From assembly GCA_032718565.1 (NCBI GenBank), contig JAVGVS010000795.1, positions 1 to 64,000 of the forward strand: a stretch of 64,000 nucleotides of DNA, given 5' to 3'. The position numbers and the translations under genes were made by a program. Positions 12,201 to 19,371 of this stretch are shown piece by piece. The notes beneath the pieces are model-generated. The model did no database searches and was not told where the DNA came from. It saw only the letters and a list, made by a program, of their open reading frames with translations. This stretch comes from Distichodus sexfasciatus (lineage: Eukaryota > Chordata > Actinopteri > Characiformes > Distichodontidae). Every line of letters begins with the position of its first letter. Within the stretch, counting starts at the first letter, position 1.

Positions 12201-14367
12201 CACAGATTTGGTGACCTGTTCAATAACTATGCTCCTCTTTACTGAGGTAAGCATTCCTTGAAAGGACAGATTAGGAAAACATTTTTAGTCTTACAGGATT
12301 GGAGTGAGAGTCGCAAGGCGAGCTCGGCCTTTGCGGGAGACCGGCGCTGAACATCGAGGCGCAGTTTTCAGTGCTGGGCAGATCGCACTCGCTGTCCGAG
12401 TAGTCGTCCATACTGTCAAAATCCTCCAGCATGACCTCGACGGGCAGCGGTGGGGGGCTCGGAGCCGGTGTGGCACGCAAACGTTGAGGGTTTTTAGGGA
12501 GTGGGTCAAAGGGTTGGTGTCTGTGCAGGCTCAGGTCCAGTCCTGAACTTCCAGGGTTCATCGACGTCGCCGTCCTATTCGCAGGATCCATTCTGTGGCC
12601 TTTCCTAAAAGAAGGTTTAAACACCACCACTTCCCCCTCCTCCTCCTCCTCCTCCTCTTCCTCCTCCTCCTCCTCATCACCATCATCATCACCATCGTCA
12701 TCATCATCGCCATCCTTATCGTCTTTGCTGTCGCCGCTGTCGAACAGGCTCGATTCGAAATGCAGGAATCCATTAGGGATGGGAGAAAAGTGTTCCAGAC
12801 TGTCAGAGCTGACGGGGGAAAAGCCATTCTTGTCCAGGTCCTGGACGTTCCTGTAGGTAGAGGTGTGCAAAGTTCCATCACAATATGACAACGATTCAAC
12901 AAACAACAATATTGCAAAGTCTGCCACGATACGATTGCTTGTTCCGATACTGATTTGATACTTGATCTTTTGGTGTGGGACAATCCCGAGTATTGATCCG
13001 ATACCAGTTTTTAAATGTATAAGTTGTGTATTTCTCTGTGAAGAGGAGACTGAGATTATTCTGTTCTGCTTAACGAAATGCTTGACTTAAATACTGTTTT
13101 CCTAACTAAAACAATATCATAATTACACACTCATAAGTATATGCTAATTATTTATTATTAAAATAACATCTCAAATTATTACGGCCCCTAATCCTGCGGC
13201 GCTAAAACCATCAGGAACACAGAGATTGTGAGTGAGAGCTGGTGTTGTTAAGGAAATTCAACAGTATAATGGTGTGATTTGTTTTGGGGGTTGTAGTGTG
13301 TTGCGTTGCTTGTTCTGCTCATTGTCATATCAATACATAGGAATTTATTCTTGTGAAGTATTTTATTATACAACTGTACAAAAATCTTATAAGCTAAAGT
13401 TTTGCACAAACAAGAATTCAGTAAGAAGTTATAGATTAGGTTCTTGCCTAAAAACAAATCCTAAACCAAAAACACATTGGTGAATGTTAAGACTCTTTAT
13501 GAAAACTGTTTACGTAGGTTTTAAGAACTAATTTCCCAAATATATGACATTTTCATGTTAATAAGGAACTTAAATGGTGTACATGTATTATTTTGCAAAG
13601 AACAATGAGTGTATGTTTAGCAAATATTAGGTTACTAATGGACAAATATAGAAAATCTCTACAAAAGATATTTGACTGGTTGTATAAATTAATTTAATAA
13701 ATAATTCATTACATAATTAAGTTCATTAAGATGATTTTGTGATTATGTAAGTCGGTTTTAGTATAAGACTGCATGGCTGTAGCCCAGGAAAGAATATCCT
13801 CTAAAGTGTTTTCTAAATTTGTTCTTAAAAGTATAAAGAAAACATGTTACAATCTGATCAATGTTTTTCTGCTTGGATAGCGCAACAGGATCACTGATCA
13901 CTGACTTGACAAAGCAATGCAGATCAACGTATCGTTACACCCCTACTGTACCTGTAGGTTCCTTCTTCGGCGTTTTGGGAGCGGGGCGAGCGCGCCAGGC
14001 CGATGCCGACTCCGATGCCGCCGCCGTACGGGGGCGCGTGCGAGGTCGCCCTACCGTGGCCGTGGAAGTCCCGGTCCTGCACACCCGAATCGGGCCCGTT
14101 CACCATGGTGGTGAGGTCCTGCAGTCGGCGGAGAGGACTGTAGCCGGAGGTGGACTCCCTCTGGCCGTAGTTAAACGAGGGCGCCGGTTTGTAGACAGGG
14201 TTCGGCAGACGCCCGTCCGTCGCCGCCATCAAAACCGGCATGTGGTCGGCCTGGCGCCTGGCGCCGTGGCGCGGCCCGCAGGAAGTGCCGACATGGCTCT
14301 CGGTCGCCCGGCGGTCCGGGCGACACTCCGAGCCATCCCTGGCGGCCGCTTTATACGAATGATTCAT
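105..14367 (-). CDS. nsd1: nsd1 (NSD-family H3K36 methyltransferase), 5' half, nine coding exons
   Basis: NSD1 is a nuclear histone methyltransferase that dimethylates H3K36. The visible coding exons are complement(14367-13952, 12850-12295, 9549-9408, 8628-8456, 7829-5942, 3590-3478, 3285-3063, 1676-1543, 215-105). Each is bounded by AG/GT sites, and they sum to 3756 nt, exactly 1252 codons in one frame. Residues resembling mammalian NSD1 include PLRRLQDL in exon 1, NGFLHFE in exon 2, the PWWP domain in exons 3-4 (motif at about residues 352-355, close to the mammalian position), FSTFLMLLKDMHDS and PKKRWQ in exon 5, KRLRKPSKRLIE in exon 6, and SLKENVCQ in the last exon. The PHD, second PWWP and SET regions lie beyond the left edge. 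Teleosts can have two nsd1 paralogues and I cannot tell which this is. Introns are loaded with transposon debris, but no frame break is seen. Confidence 0.93.
711..978. mobile_element. hAT-like MITE, degraded
   Basis: It begins AGAGGTTGACCGATATTGG and ends AATATCGGCCCCCTATAAC then CAGTCGACCCTT, imperfect inverted termini. The inner text (TTAATATCGGTGACTG, ATTAAACACCGATAATCG) recurs in reverse at 3964-4052. It lies in the nsd1 intron between exons 8 and 9. No target duplication was found. Confidence 0.5.
998..1040. repeat. (AACAAT)n microsatellite
   Basis: Simple repeat of AATAAC units grading into AAT. The rest of 1041-1540 is AT-rich intron with no recognisable feature. Confidence 0.9.
1543..1676 (-). 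CDS. nsd1: nsd1 coding exon 8 (probable)
   Basis: This is a GC-rich 134-nt open segment between AATAAAG (a weak acceptor) and ACCAAG|GTTAGA. Phase 1 in and phase 0 out fit the neighbouring exons exactly (A-G-MTIGLDDMRTDQ ... PEPSHTK). It has the acidic, Glu/Ser-rich composition expected just before the first PHD finger. The acceptor is poor, so the 5' edge could instead be the AG near 1668, which has the same phase. The mammalian block with KRQRKPTKKLLE is not found between exons 7 and 8. Confidence 0.62.
2100..2298. repeat. Fish repeat with CCTAACCCTAACTTTAACC core
   Basis: It follows a CA run and reads CTTTGTGGGGACATTCC, then TAATCCTAACCCTAAC, then CTCAGTAACCAAAAGCAC and TTTTAGTTTCTC, ending CTCCTCATGGGGACCTCT. 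The same text occurs inverted at 48340-48560 and several times at 42200-44220, so it is a dispersed element and not a telomere. Confidence 0.7.
2301..2790. repeat. 18-bp minisatellite (ATGAATCGTGAATTGTTT), about 27 copies
   Basis: Variants of an 18-bp unit run head to tail in the nsd1 intron between exons 7 and 8. Because 18 is a multiple of three, one frame stays open for 166 codons as a hexapeptide repeat (MNRELF/MNRESI). That open frame needs no coding explanation. Confidence 0.9.
3063..3285 (-). CDS. nsd1: nsd1 coding exon 7
   Basis: A strong pyrimidine tract and CTTTTGCAG precede GGA TTC TGG, in phase 0 as required by exon 6. It encodes a Ser/Thr/Pro/His-rich low-complexity segment (GFWINNTNVDQHH to APDVEKKA) and ends at GCAG|GTAAGA in phase 1. 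Similarity to mammals is weak here. The call rests on frame, splice sites and position between two recognisable exons. Confidence 0.75.
3478..3590 (-). CDS. nsd1: nsd1 coding exon 6
   Basis: This small exon was missed by ORF length filters. The acceptor TTTTTCTCAG is followed by ACAGCAAAAGG, and the single G carried from exon 5 makes GAC. It reads SKRLRKPSKRLIE then DYDQMFSPKKKTKK, closely matching the mammalian NSD1 block KKRLRKPSKWLLEYTEEYDQ. The donor is AAAACA|GTAAGA at 3478 and the exon ends in phase 0. Confidence 0.9.
3630..3855 (-). mobile_element. tRNA-derived SINE, copy A
   Basis: Reverse-oriented SINE. Read on the minus strand it has GGTTCAAGTTCC (Pol III B-box-like), a conserved body (GCAAGGTACC, GGGTTAAACGC-GAGGTCACATTTGG) and a tail GTGCACTGTGTGTTCACGATGACAAT. 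Related copies are at 35612, 36676, 40855 and 47082. It sits only 40 bp from the acceptor of nsd1 exon 6. Confidence 0.8.
3868..4316 (-). mobile_element. tRNA-headed repeat, interrupted by a hAT fragment
   Basis: The minus strand starts with a tRNA-like head (GTGGTTAGTGCTGTTGTC, CCTGGGTTCGAACCC) and continues with the text AGTTTGCGTGCTCTCCCC and CCTCCCACAGTCC, ending AGGATAGGCGCCAGTCTCC. The same body is intact at 45470-45808. Bases 3964-4052 (ATTATCGACC, GATTATCGGTATCAG) are foreign and match the 711-978 element. Confidence 0.7.
4325..5860. repeat. Cluster of degraded hAT-like fragments around the LTR
   Basis: Outside the LTR, 4325-4582 and 5179-5300 are two halves of one repeat (GAATTTTGGCACAAAACTAAC, ACATTTCTAACACAGCGCCAAG) also seen at 33575-33717. 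Bases 5330-5530 hold the CTATGTGCACTACCTAGTGCG type of MITE sequence, and 5540-5860 end in GATACGATTCCGATATTATCG. All lie in nsd1 intron 5. Confidence 0.55.
4590..5173 (+). mobile_element. Solo LTR of an LTR retroelement
   Basis: A 584-bp GC-richer block begins TGTCACGTCTG and ends CGAATATGACA, with a 5-bp inverted terminus (TGTCA/TGACA). It has AATAAA at about 5106 followed by a GT/CT-rich stretch, as in an R-U5 region. Flanks CGTGT (4585-4589) and CGCGT (5174-5178) look like a 5-bp target duplication with one change. It splits a hAT-family repeat whose uninterrupted relative is at 33575-33717. There is no internal retroelement sequence, consistent with LTR-LTR recombination. The superfamily is not determined. 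Confidence 0.65.
5942..7829 (-). CDS. nsd1: nsd1 large central exon (coding exon 5)
   Basis: This 1888-nt exon begins at CTGCAG|GTCCCCAAG (VPKRLMPMWK, compare VPQKILSKWE in mammals) and is open to the donor CTCCG|GTTAGT at 5942. It corresponds to the very large internal exon of NSD1. It is mostly disordered, Ser/Pro/Lys-rich sequence. The conserved islands are YRFSTFLMLLKDMHDS near residues 840-860 and VAPKKRWQTF near the end. A Ser-rich run lies around 6740. The downstream TAG at 5937 falls inside the intron and is not the end of the protein, because exon 6 restores an open frame. Confidence 0.92.
8456..8628 (-). CDS. nsd1: nsd1 coding exon 4 (second half of PWWP domain)
   Basis: The acceptor is CGTTTCAG and the donor ACACG|GTAAGC. 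The exon encodes RRPCRMYFVRTFGE, then FEGGHQFDKLPVLRRRG and REKGYKYT. These align with the C-terminal half of the NSD1 PWWP domain and the helix after it (FEGRHQFEELPVLRRRG in mammals, from memory). Together with exon 3 it completes the domain. Confidence 0.93.
9408..9549 (-). CDS. nsd1: nsd1 coding exon 3 (first half of PWWP domain)
   Basis: The acceptor ATTTTCAG precedes TCC AGC AGC (SSSPKKKPLPE). The exon encodes VKYAVGDVVWAKF and HRRPWWPCRV, the start of the N-terminal PWWP domain, which in NSD proteins binds methylated H3K36 and DNA. It ends at KG in phase 1 at a GTTCGT donor. Surrounding frame and phase agree with exons 2 and 4. Confidence 0.93.
9570..10257. repeat. Pair of diverged direct repeats in nsd1 intron 3
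   Basis: Bases 9590-9785 and 10075-10257 share the same order of blocks: GCTTAGCATTTCATGAAAAG, GACATAAAT.T.TG.GGTCTGAT, TTTTGCTTG..CCCC.CTTATTGCCG and GGCTATATTTATTATTAGT. They look like two copies of one dispersed element about 480 bp apart. Confidence 0.6.
10258..12270. other. nsd1 intron sequence without recognisable feature
   Basis: AT-rich intronic sequence. Only hAT-like relics (TCGAATTATTTGAGTTATTC near 11865, ATCCGTGGGCACACTGTATCG near 12005) were noticed. No coding exon is needed here, as exons 2 and 3 join in frame. Confidence 0.6.
12295..12850 (-). CDS. nsd1: nsd1 coding exon 2 (acidic, NGFLHFE block)
   Basis: The acceptor CTACCTACAG abuts G at 12850, which completes the split AGG codon (TYR|NVQD across the junction). 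The exon encodes NGFLHFE, matching the mammalian NSD1 block, then a long Asp/Glu run (about 14 consecutive Glu) that mammalian NSD1 lacks at this length. A serine/proline-rich tail follows. The donor is AATCCT|GTAAGA at 12295/12294 and the exon ends in phase 0. In mammals I believe exons 1 and 2 are one continuous exon. Confidence 0.85.
12858..13945. mobile_element. hAT-like element that constitutes nsd1 intron 2
   Basis: The element runs from TAGAGGTGTGCAA at 12858 to GTATCGTTACACCCCTA ending at 13945, imperfect terminal inverted repeats of the TAGRGGTGTAACGAT type also seen at 34091. Near its left end it carries the AAAGTCTGCCACGATACGATT block shared with copies near 34480, 43790 and 52925. 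A direct repeat CCTGTAGGT sits at 12850-12858 and 13951-13959. The intron 12851-13951 exceeds the element by only 13 nt. No transposase was recognised, so it is probably non-autonomous. The interior 13360-13560 is repeated at 14768-14945. Confidence 0.7.
13360..13560. repeat. Dispersed repeat, copy 1 (inside nsd1 intron 2)
   Basis: About 200 bp sharing long runs with 14768-14945 in the same orientation, for example TATTTTATTATACAACTGTA and TTCTTGCCTAAAAACAAATC. It forms part of the hAT-like intron and indicates that the element interior also occurs elsewhere. Confidence 0.8.
13952..14367 (-). CDS. nsd1: nsd1 coding exon 1 (start codon)
   Basis: The acceptor TTTTGCCAG ends at 14385 and the exon begins at 14384, so 17 nt of 5'UTR precede ATG 14367 (MNHSYKAA). 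The frame is open to the donor at 13952/13951 (CTACAG|GTACAG). Around 14130 it encodes PLRRLQDLTTM, which matches the conserved N-terminal NSD1 block, and upstream it has the NYGQ..S context seen in the mammalian protein. The exon ends after two bases of a codon. An ATG at 14375 is out of frame and opens only a tiny upstream ORF. Confidence 0.85.
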
Positions 14368-14767
14368 GTTGTCATGGCTCCGTCCTGGCAAAACAATATA
14401 AAAATAAAAAATTGGAGAAGCATGTCATTTAAGGTAGGGATGGGTGATGGAGCTTAATATTTCCCCCCAAATATATTCCTATTTTATTCTTTGGTTATAG
14501 TGACGTGTAAGACTTACTTTTACCTAATCTGTTAAATTTCTAAATACTAACTTCATTTAAATATGCGTGTGTCCGACGCCGATGACTTAAATAAAGCAAT
14601 TGTCGGCCGATTCCGATATTATAGTGCATCCCTAATTTAAACAGTATAATACTATACAACACCCAGAATGATGCTCTCATCCAGGTATGATGAATATTTC
14701 CTAATTACAAGGACAGTCTCCAAGTAACAATTCCTGCTTAATGTATTCTTACGTGAAGACGTTTAAA

Positions 14768-14945
14768 AAGTATTTTATTATACAACTGTACAAAGGAAAA
14801 CCCAATAGGCTAAAGTTTTGCACAAACAAGAATCCAACAAGAAGTTATAGATAAGGTTCTTGCCTAAAAACAAATCCTAAACTAACCAACATTGGTGAAC
14901 ATCAGAATCTTTTGGGTTTTAAGAGCTAATTTCCCAAACATATGA
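14768..14945. repeat. Dispersed repeat, copy 2 (nsd1 intron 1)
   Basis: A direct-orientation copy of the 13360-13560 segment with small indels. No terminal repeats were seen around it, so it is a fragment. A hAT-like end fragment (GATTCCGATATTATAGTGCATCCCTAA) lies just before, near 14609-14636. Confidence 0.75.
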
Positions 14946-15279
14946 TGACAATGTTACCACATTAAATATGCTACTAAAACTATAACAACTGGCGCAAACA
15001 CACACAGACGTAGTGGCAGACTGGACGGGGCAGAGTCACGTTACACCTAACACGGTAGAATGTTTTCAGGGGAGAAAGTAAAAGAACACACATTGCAGAG
15101 AGTATTAACAGAATTAAAGGGGAGAAAGGTATGAACAGAATTTCACAAATAACTGAAATAACCATCGCTGACGATATTAGGCTCCGAAAGTTGCTTTTAA
15201 TTCATTTTCGATGAAATGCCTTAGCTGCAGACTCACAAACTGACTAAAAAATAACATCCATTCAATGCTGTCGTCCTGA

Positions 15280-15720
15280 GTGGCGCTTCCTAAGCACAAG
15301 GAGAGTCTCCCTGGAGCAGGTGGGCCATTAAGGACCTTGCCCAAAGGCACAGTGGTGGTAGTGGCTGGGAATGGGACGCAACCAAACTTAGCCTGTAGAT
15401 AAGTGTTCTACTGCTAGACCCTAAACTGAAGTGAGTCATTCAAGTTTAAAAAAGGGCCCTGCAAAGCTGCTAAACTAACTACCTGCAAGAAACAAGTTAT
15501 CACTCTGCCAGAGAAGTTAGAAAGGGGCCTAATGAGGATAGACCACACGCTGGCCCGGTGACAGGACACTTGTCTAGGAACTAATAGGTGGTGGGTTCGA
15601 GTCTGCTTCTATTCCACCTCCATTAAGCCCTTAAGCAAGGCCCTTAACCCCCCGAGTTTCTCCAGGCGGAGTGTCTGTCCCTGTAATTAGGAAATGCAAG
15701 TCGCTCGCTATAAATGTTGC
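15280..15720. repeat. tRNA-SINE-like sequence in nsd1 intron 1
   Basis: Around 15530-15720 the plus strand reads GGTGGTGGGTTCGAGTCTGC (B-box-like), then TAAGCAAGGCCCTTAACCCC and a tail AATTAGGAAATGCAAGTCGC, a common fish SINE body. Bases 15280-15430 (GACCTTGCCCAAAGGCACAG) look like a second, inverted and more decayed relative. Confidence 0.55.
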
Positions 15721-16110
15721 ACAAACGTTAGAAAGCGAAACAAACCGTGTCTCTAGGCATGTTCAGTCCCAAAACACGGTCCAGGACGGCGGTCAAAGGT
15801 CCGAAAAGGATCGTTGTGGGGTGGTATTTTTTTTGGGCTCGCCAGCCAGCGTGCACATGTTATAATCGGGGCTACGTCGTTTAGGCCGACGTGCCACAAG
15901 CCGTCTGATCAGACAAAGATAGGTGGAAAACTAGTAGCCATCTCCAACAGCAGGCCAAACCATTAGCGCGTCTCGGCCCTTAACTGCCCCGATCAAACGG
16001 AGTTGATTAAAGAAGAAGAAGGAAAAAAAAAAGTGGCAACAATGTAACTATACAGACATCCTGTGCTCGACTTCAGGAAGCTAAAAGCGCGCAGCGGCCG
16101 GTTTCACGCC

Positions 16111-16151
16111 GAGAGAGAGAGAGCGAGAGCGAGCGAGCGAGAGGGAGAGAG

Positions 16152-16195
<44 letters not shown>
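16111..16195. repeat. (GA)n microsatellite beside nsd1 exon 1
   Basis: GA-rich tract with GCGA and GATA interruptions, then a pure GA run to 16194. It starts about 80 bp downstream (in the minus sense) of the putative exon-1 donor. Confidence 0.95.
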
Positions 16196-16198
<3 letters not shown>

Positions 16199-16274
16199 CC
16201 CCCGGTTGCTACCACAAAAAAACGAGAGAAAAACACACGCACAAAACGAGAGAAATGAGTCGCCGGATTCTTAC

Positions 16275-16400
16275 CATTTAGGGCCGTCTCACAACAAAGC
16301 CGCCCGACGCCGTGCGAAAAGGAGACGCGCACGGCCACTTTTTAGCGCTTTGTGAGCGCCGAGCTGCTGCGGGACCTCGGCTAGGCCCGCGCTCACCGCT
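16275..16400 (-). other. nsd1: Probable nsd1 non-coding exon 1 and promoter region
   Basis: A GC/CpG-rich stretch ends in a consensus donor AAATG|GTAAGA at 16275/16274, 1.9 kb upstream of coding exon 1, which has an acceptor but no further coding sequence upstream. The 5' limit is only estimated. Splicing to 14384 would place the terminal ATG of this exon in front of GAC GGA GCC ATG ACA ACA TGA, a seven-codon upstream ORF. An alternative donor (GAGCG|GTGAGC) lies near 16399. Confidence 0.5.
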
Positions 16401-16633
16401 CATGTCTTTTTCCTACTCTTTAAGAGTCCCTCTCCAAATGGAAACGCTCCCCCTTCACACACATAGCAGACACCCGAAAAAAAAATGACTTAATTGGCCT
16501 CAGCCGGAAGAAAAAAAAAAATCAATCAAATGGTGTAGCAACAGTGTCCAAAATGCGCTTCAAAGGTGAGAGGCTAGAAATGGAAACATTGTTTCTGCTG
16601 CAACACACCGAGTGCCCCTGGTCATGTTAAAGC

Positions 16634-16815
16634 AGAGCCCTGACTGTGTGTGTGAGTGTGTGTGTGTGTACGTGTGTGAGCAGAACTCGGCACAACCACC
16701 CAACCCCCCGTCTCCCTATACACTCACCAGTTCACACAATTCCCCACTACACACACACATATATATATATACATATGTATACACACACACACTCTCACTC
16801 TCTCACACACACATC
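16634..16815. repeat. GT and CA/TA microsatellites
   Basis: (TG)n with interruptions at 16645-16680, then CA, TATA and CA runs at 16750-16812. No gene was seen in 16480-16900 upstream of nsd1. Confidence 0.85.
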
Positions 16816-16905
16816 CCAACTGGTTCTAGTGCCAACGCCACCTTTATTCATTCACAGGGTATTAATGTGGACATGAAGGACAGAAACGACGACGACGACG
16901 ATGAC

Positions 16906-17026
16906 GGCCGCGTCCCAAACTGCGCTCTAGCGCACTAGGTAGTACGCTCCCCCCTTCCAAAACCAGCGCATCGCCTGTGCGCTTCTTTACTCCTTAGAGC
17001 GCTAGAGTGCGGTTTGGGACGCGGCC
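16906..17026. mobile_element. Short palindromic MITE (GGCCGCGTCCCAAAC termini)
   Basis: The left arm GGCCGCGTCCCAAACTGCGC and the reverse complement of the right arm GGCCGCGTCCCAAACCGCAC form an inverted repeat of about 30 bp with few mismatches around a 60-bp centre. Half of the same terminus (GGCCGCGTCCCAAACCAACT) is at 25462 in ppp2ca intron 1. Confidence 0.75.
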
Positions 17027-17029
17027 AGA

Positions 17030-19129
17030 GCGCTTTTTTAACCCTCTCGCCATTTGTTTCCTCGTCCTAACAAAGACTCGACTTCCTCCATTTTAGACCG
17101 GCCTCGAAATGCCCAAGACCCGAGTCTATATAATAATAACAATAATAATAATAATAATATGGACGCGTTATAAAGCGATTCATAGAAGCCGAAAAAAGAG
17201 GGCCATGTCGCCTTCGTGTAGACTTTTGTGGGAGTGTTAGACGGAATGGAACGAGGCCGTCGCTGACTGTGAGACTCACGGCAGAAATATAAACCCCTAA
17301 CGTCCCTCTTCTATCGCTCGGTGTCCATGTTACGACACATATTGACGTGAGATTGCCAGAATTAAGCCCCCCTCAGAACTAATACTCACCCAGACCTGGG
17401 CTTTAGTGTGCCGCCTAAATGTCAAGTTTAAGCTCGTCGTGTTTTAAGGAGCGTTTGAGATTGAACAAAGAGCCAAGCGTCCATCAATAAGTCCTTTGTT
17501 ATAGTAGTAAGTCGAGGTCTGGGCCATTTTTCCTCCCTGAAAGTGAAAGAGTTCGACATCAAGACACAAAGCAACAACTTTTATAGTCGTCCAAATAATA
17601 GATCACTTTAAACTTGGCCCGATGTTTAGTATATACCATGGTTTTTTACCTTGTGCTTGCGTGGTCTCACGTTTTTCTCCTCCTTTGCCCTGATGCAGCA
17701 AAACTGGATTCAGAATGAGTTGAAATTGTGTAAATGCGTGAAATAAATTCGATTACAGTTCAAAACTGCGTGTCAGTCGATTTAATGTGCCTTCAGGTTT
17801 ACTCAAATAACTATTATTAATGCATTAAGTGTTTTCTGTTCATAATATATACTAAACAGAGTGAGGTACCATTATGAATAATAAGGTTAATGCTGCATGC
17901 TGGCATTTCATTTATATAAGCATATTTCAATATCATATTCTAAAATATAAAGCAGCATGTTGTGTACACCTGCATAGGGTTTAAACTGATTAAGGAAATA
18001 TCAATATATCTAGTTATACTTTAGCACATTGTATTTACATTAGCAGTAATAAAGCCTATGTAAACTTAGAGATGTATTATTACCTGTAAAATGTCCACTT
18101 GAGTGAATACCGAAGCTTTTTTTCATGCAACACTTTGGCTTAGGTGTGAGACGTGTTTATTTTTTGGTGGTATGTGTGTAATAGCTCACAAAGTGGCACC
18201 CCAAATTCTGTTCATCGTTATTTTTGTAATGGTGAATAAAACACTGGGTTATTCTAAGCTATCGACTCACAGGTACACATACAAAAACAAGGGTCCTAAA
18301 GCATCAAACAGAACACTGACTCTTTTTTTTTTGCATTTTAAATCCCATCACAAAAATGAGATATATTTTTCAAAAACGACTCGACACTCCAACTCGAAAG
18401 GGCACCACGTTTTTCATAAATATAAATAAAAGACATACCATATAAAGACAATACAAGCAAAACACTTTCACATACACAACTGGAGAGGAAGGATTAAATA
18501 TGCCTGTGGCTATTAGTGGATCCATTAGCATTTTAAATGCAGAGTGAAACCAGAATTGGCTTGTAGAACAGCAAAGAGCCGCTCCCAAGTGATCACATTA
18601 TCAAAAGTTAAGTAACAAAGATTAAAAATGAACACAAAGGCTTTTTCTTCTCTATATGCTCACTTTAGTGAAGACTATTGGCCAAAAAGGCTAACGTAAT
18701 AAACGTATATAGTGTAACTTTTATTTCACGAGACTACCAACATGCACGTCTGTACAGTAGGTTAATATGTTTAAAGGAACAATAAGCAGCTTTTATGACA
18801 TGTGCTCACCTTTTGTCACATTTCTTGCTGGTCGTGTGTAATGTGACGAGTAGAAAAGTCTTTATGAGACTGCACTTTTAGTTAGCAGTCCACATTTACA
18901 ACTATGAGATAAAAAGGCACTTTACTTGAAGATACCAAAGTAGCTAATGATGAATGAAAATGTATGCATACATTATTAGCCATGTTAGTATCTTTAAGCC
19001 AAGTGTCGTTATTGTCATTATAATACATTATTTAAGCTTATTTTTCATAACATTTTGATACATATTAACAAAAACACGTTATGTACTTATTGCTCCTTTA
19101 AGTGTGAAAGAAATGATAATGCTCTTTGG

Positions 19130-19164
<35 letters not shown>

Positions 19165-19371
19165 AAATGATAATAACAATGTAACACATTTCGGTACATA
19201 TTAAGTGTTAAACCTAGGTATCAAAATTTTCCCACTCACACACCCACGCACACACACACTTACACACCCACACAAGTCTTGCTCCCATTTCTGCAAACAT
19301 CGATTTGTGACGATTTTGGAAACATGCTCTCATCCTGGTCCCACTTGGGCAATAAATAGAAAAGTCGGCCT
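17030..19371 (-). other. Probable long 3'UTR of c5orf24 and spacer to nsd1
   Basis: AT-rich, with no coding sequence. Minus-strand AATAAA signals occur, for example at about 18719-18724 (TTTATT on plus). An (AAT)n run lies at 17133-17158 and TA/CA runs at 19131-19162. The 3' end of the transcript cannot be placed from sequence alone. Confidence 0.45.

Noticed and set aside
13861..14457. 198-codon plus-strand open frame
   Set aside because: Antisense to nsd1 exon 1, which has homology and splice sites on the minus strand.
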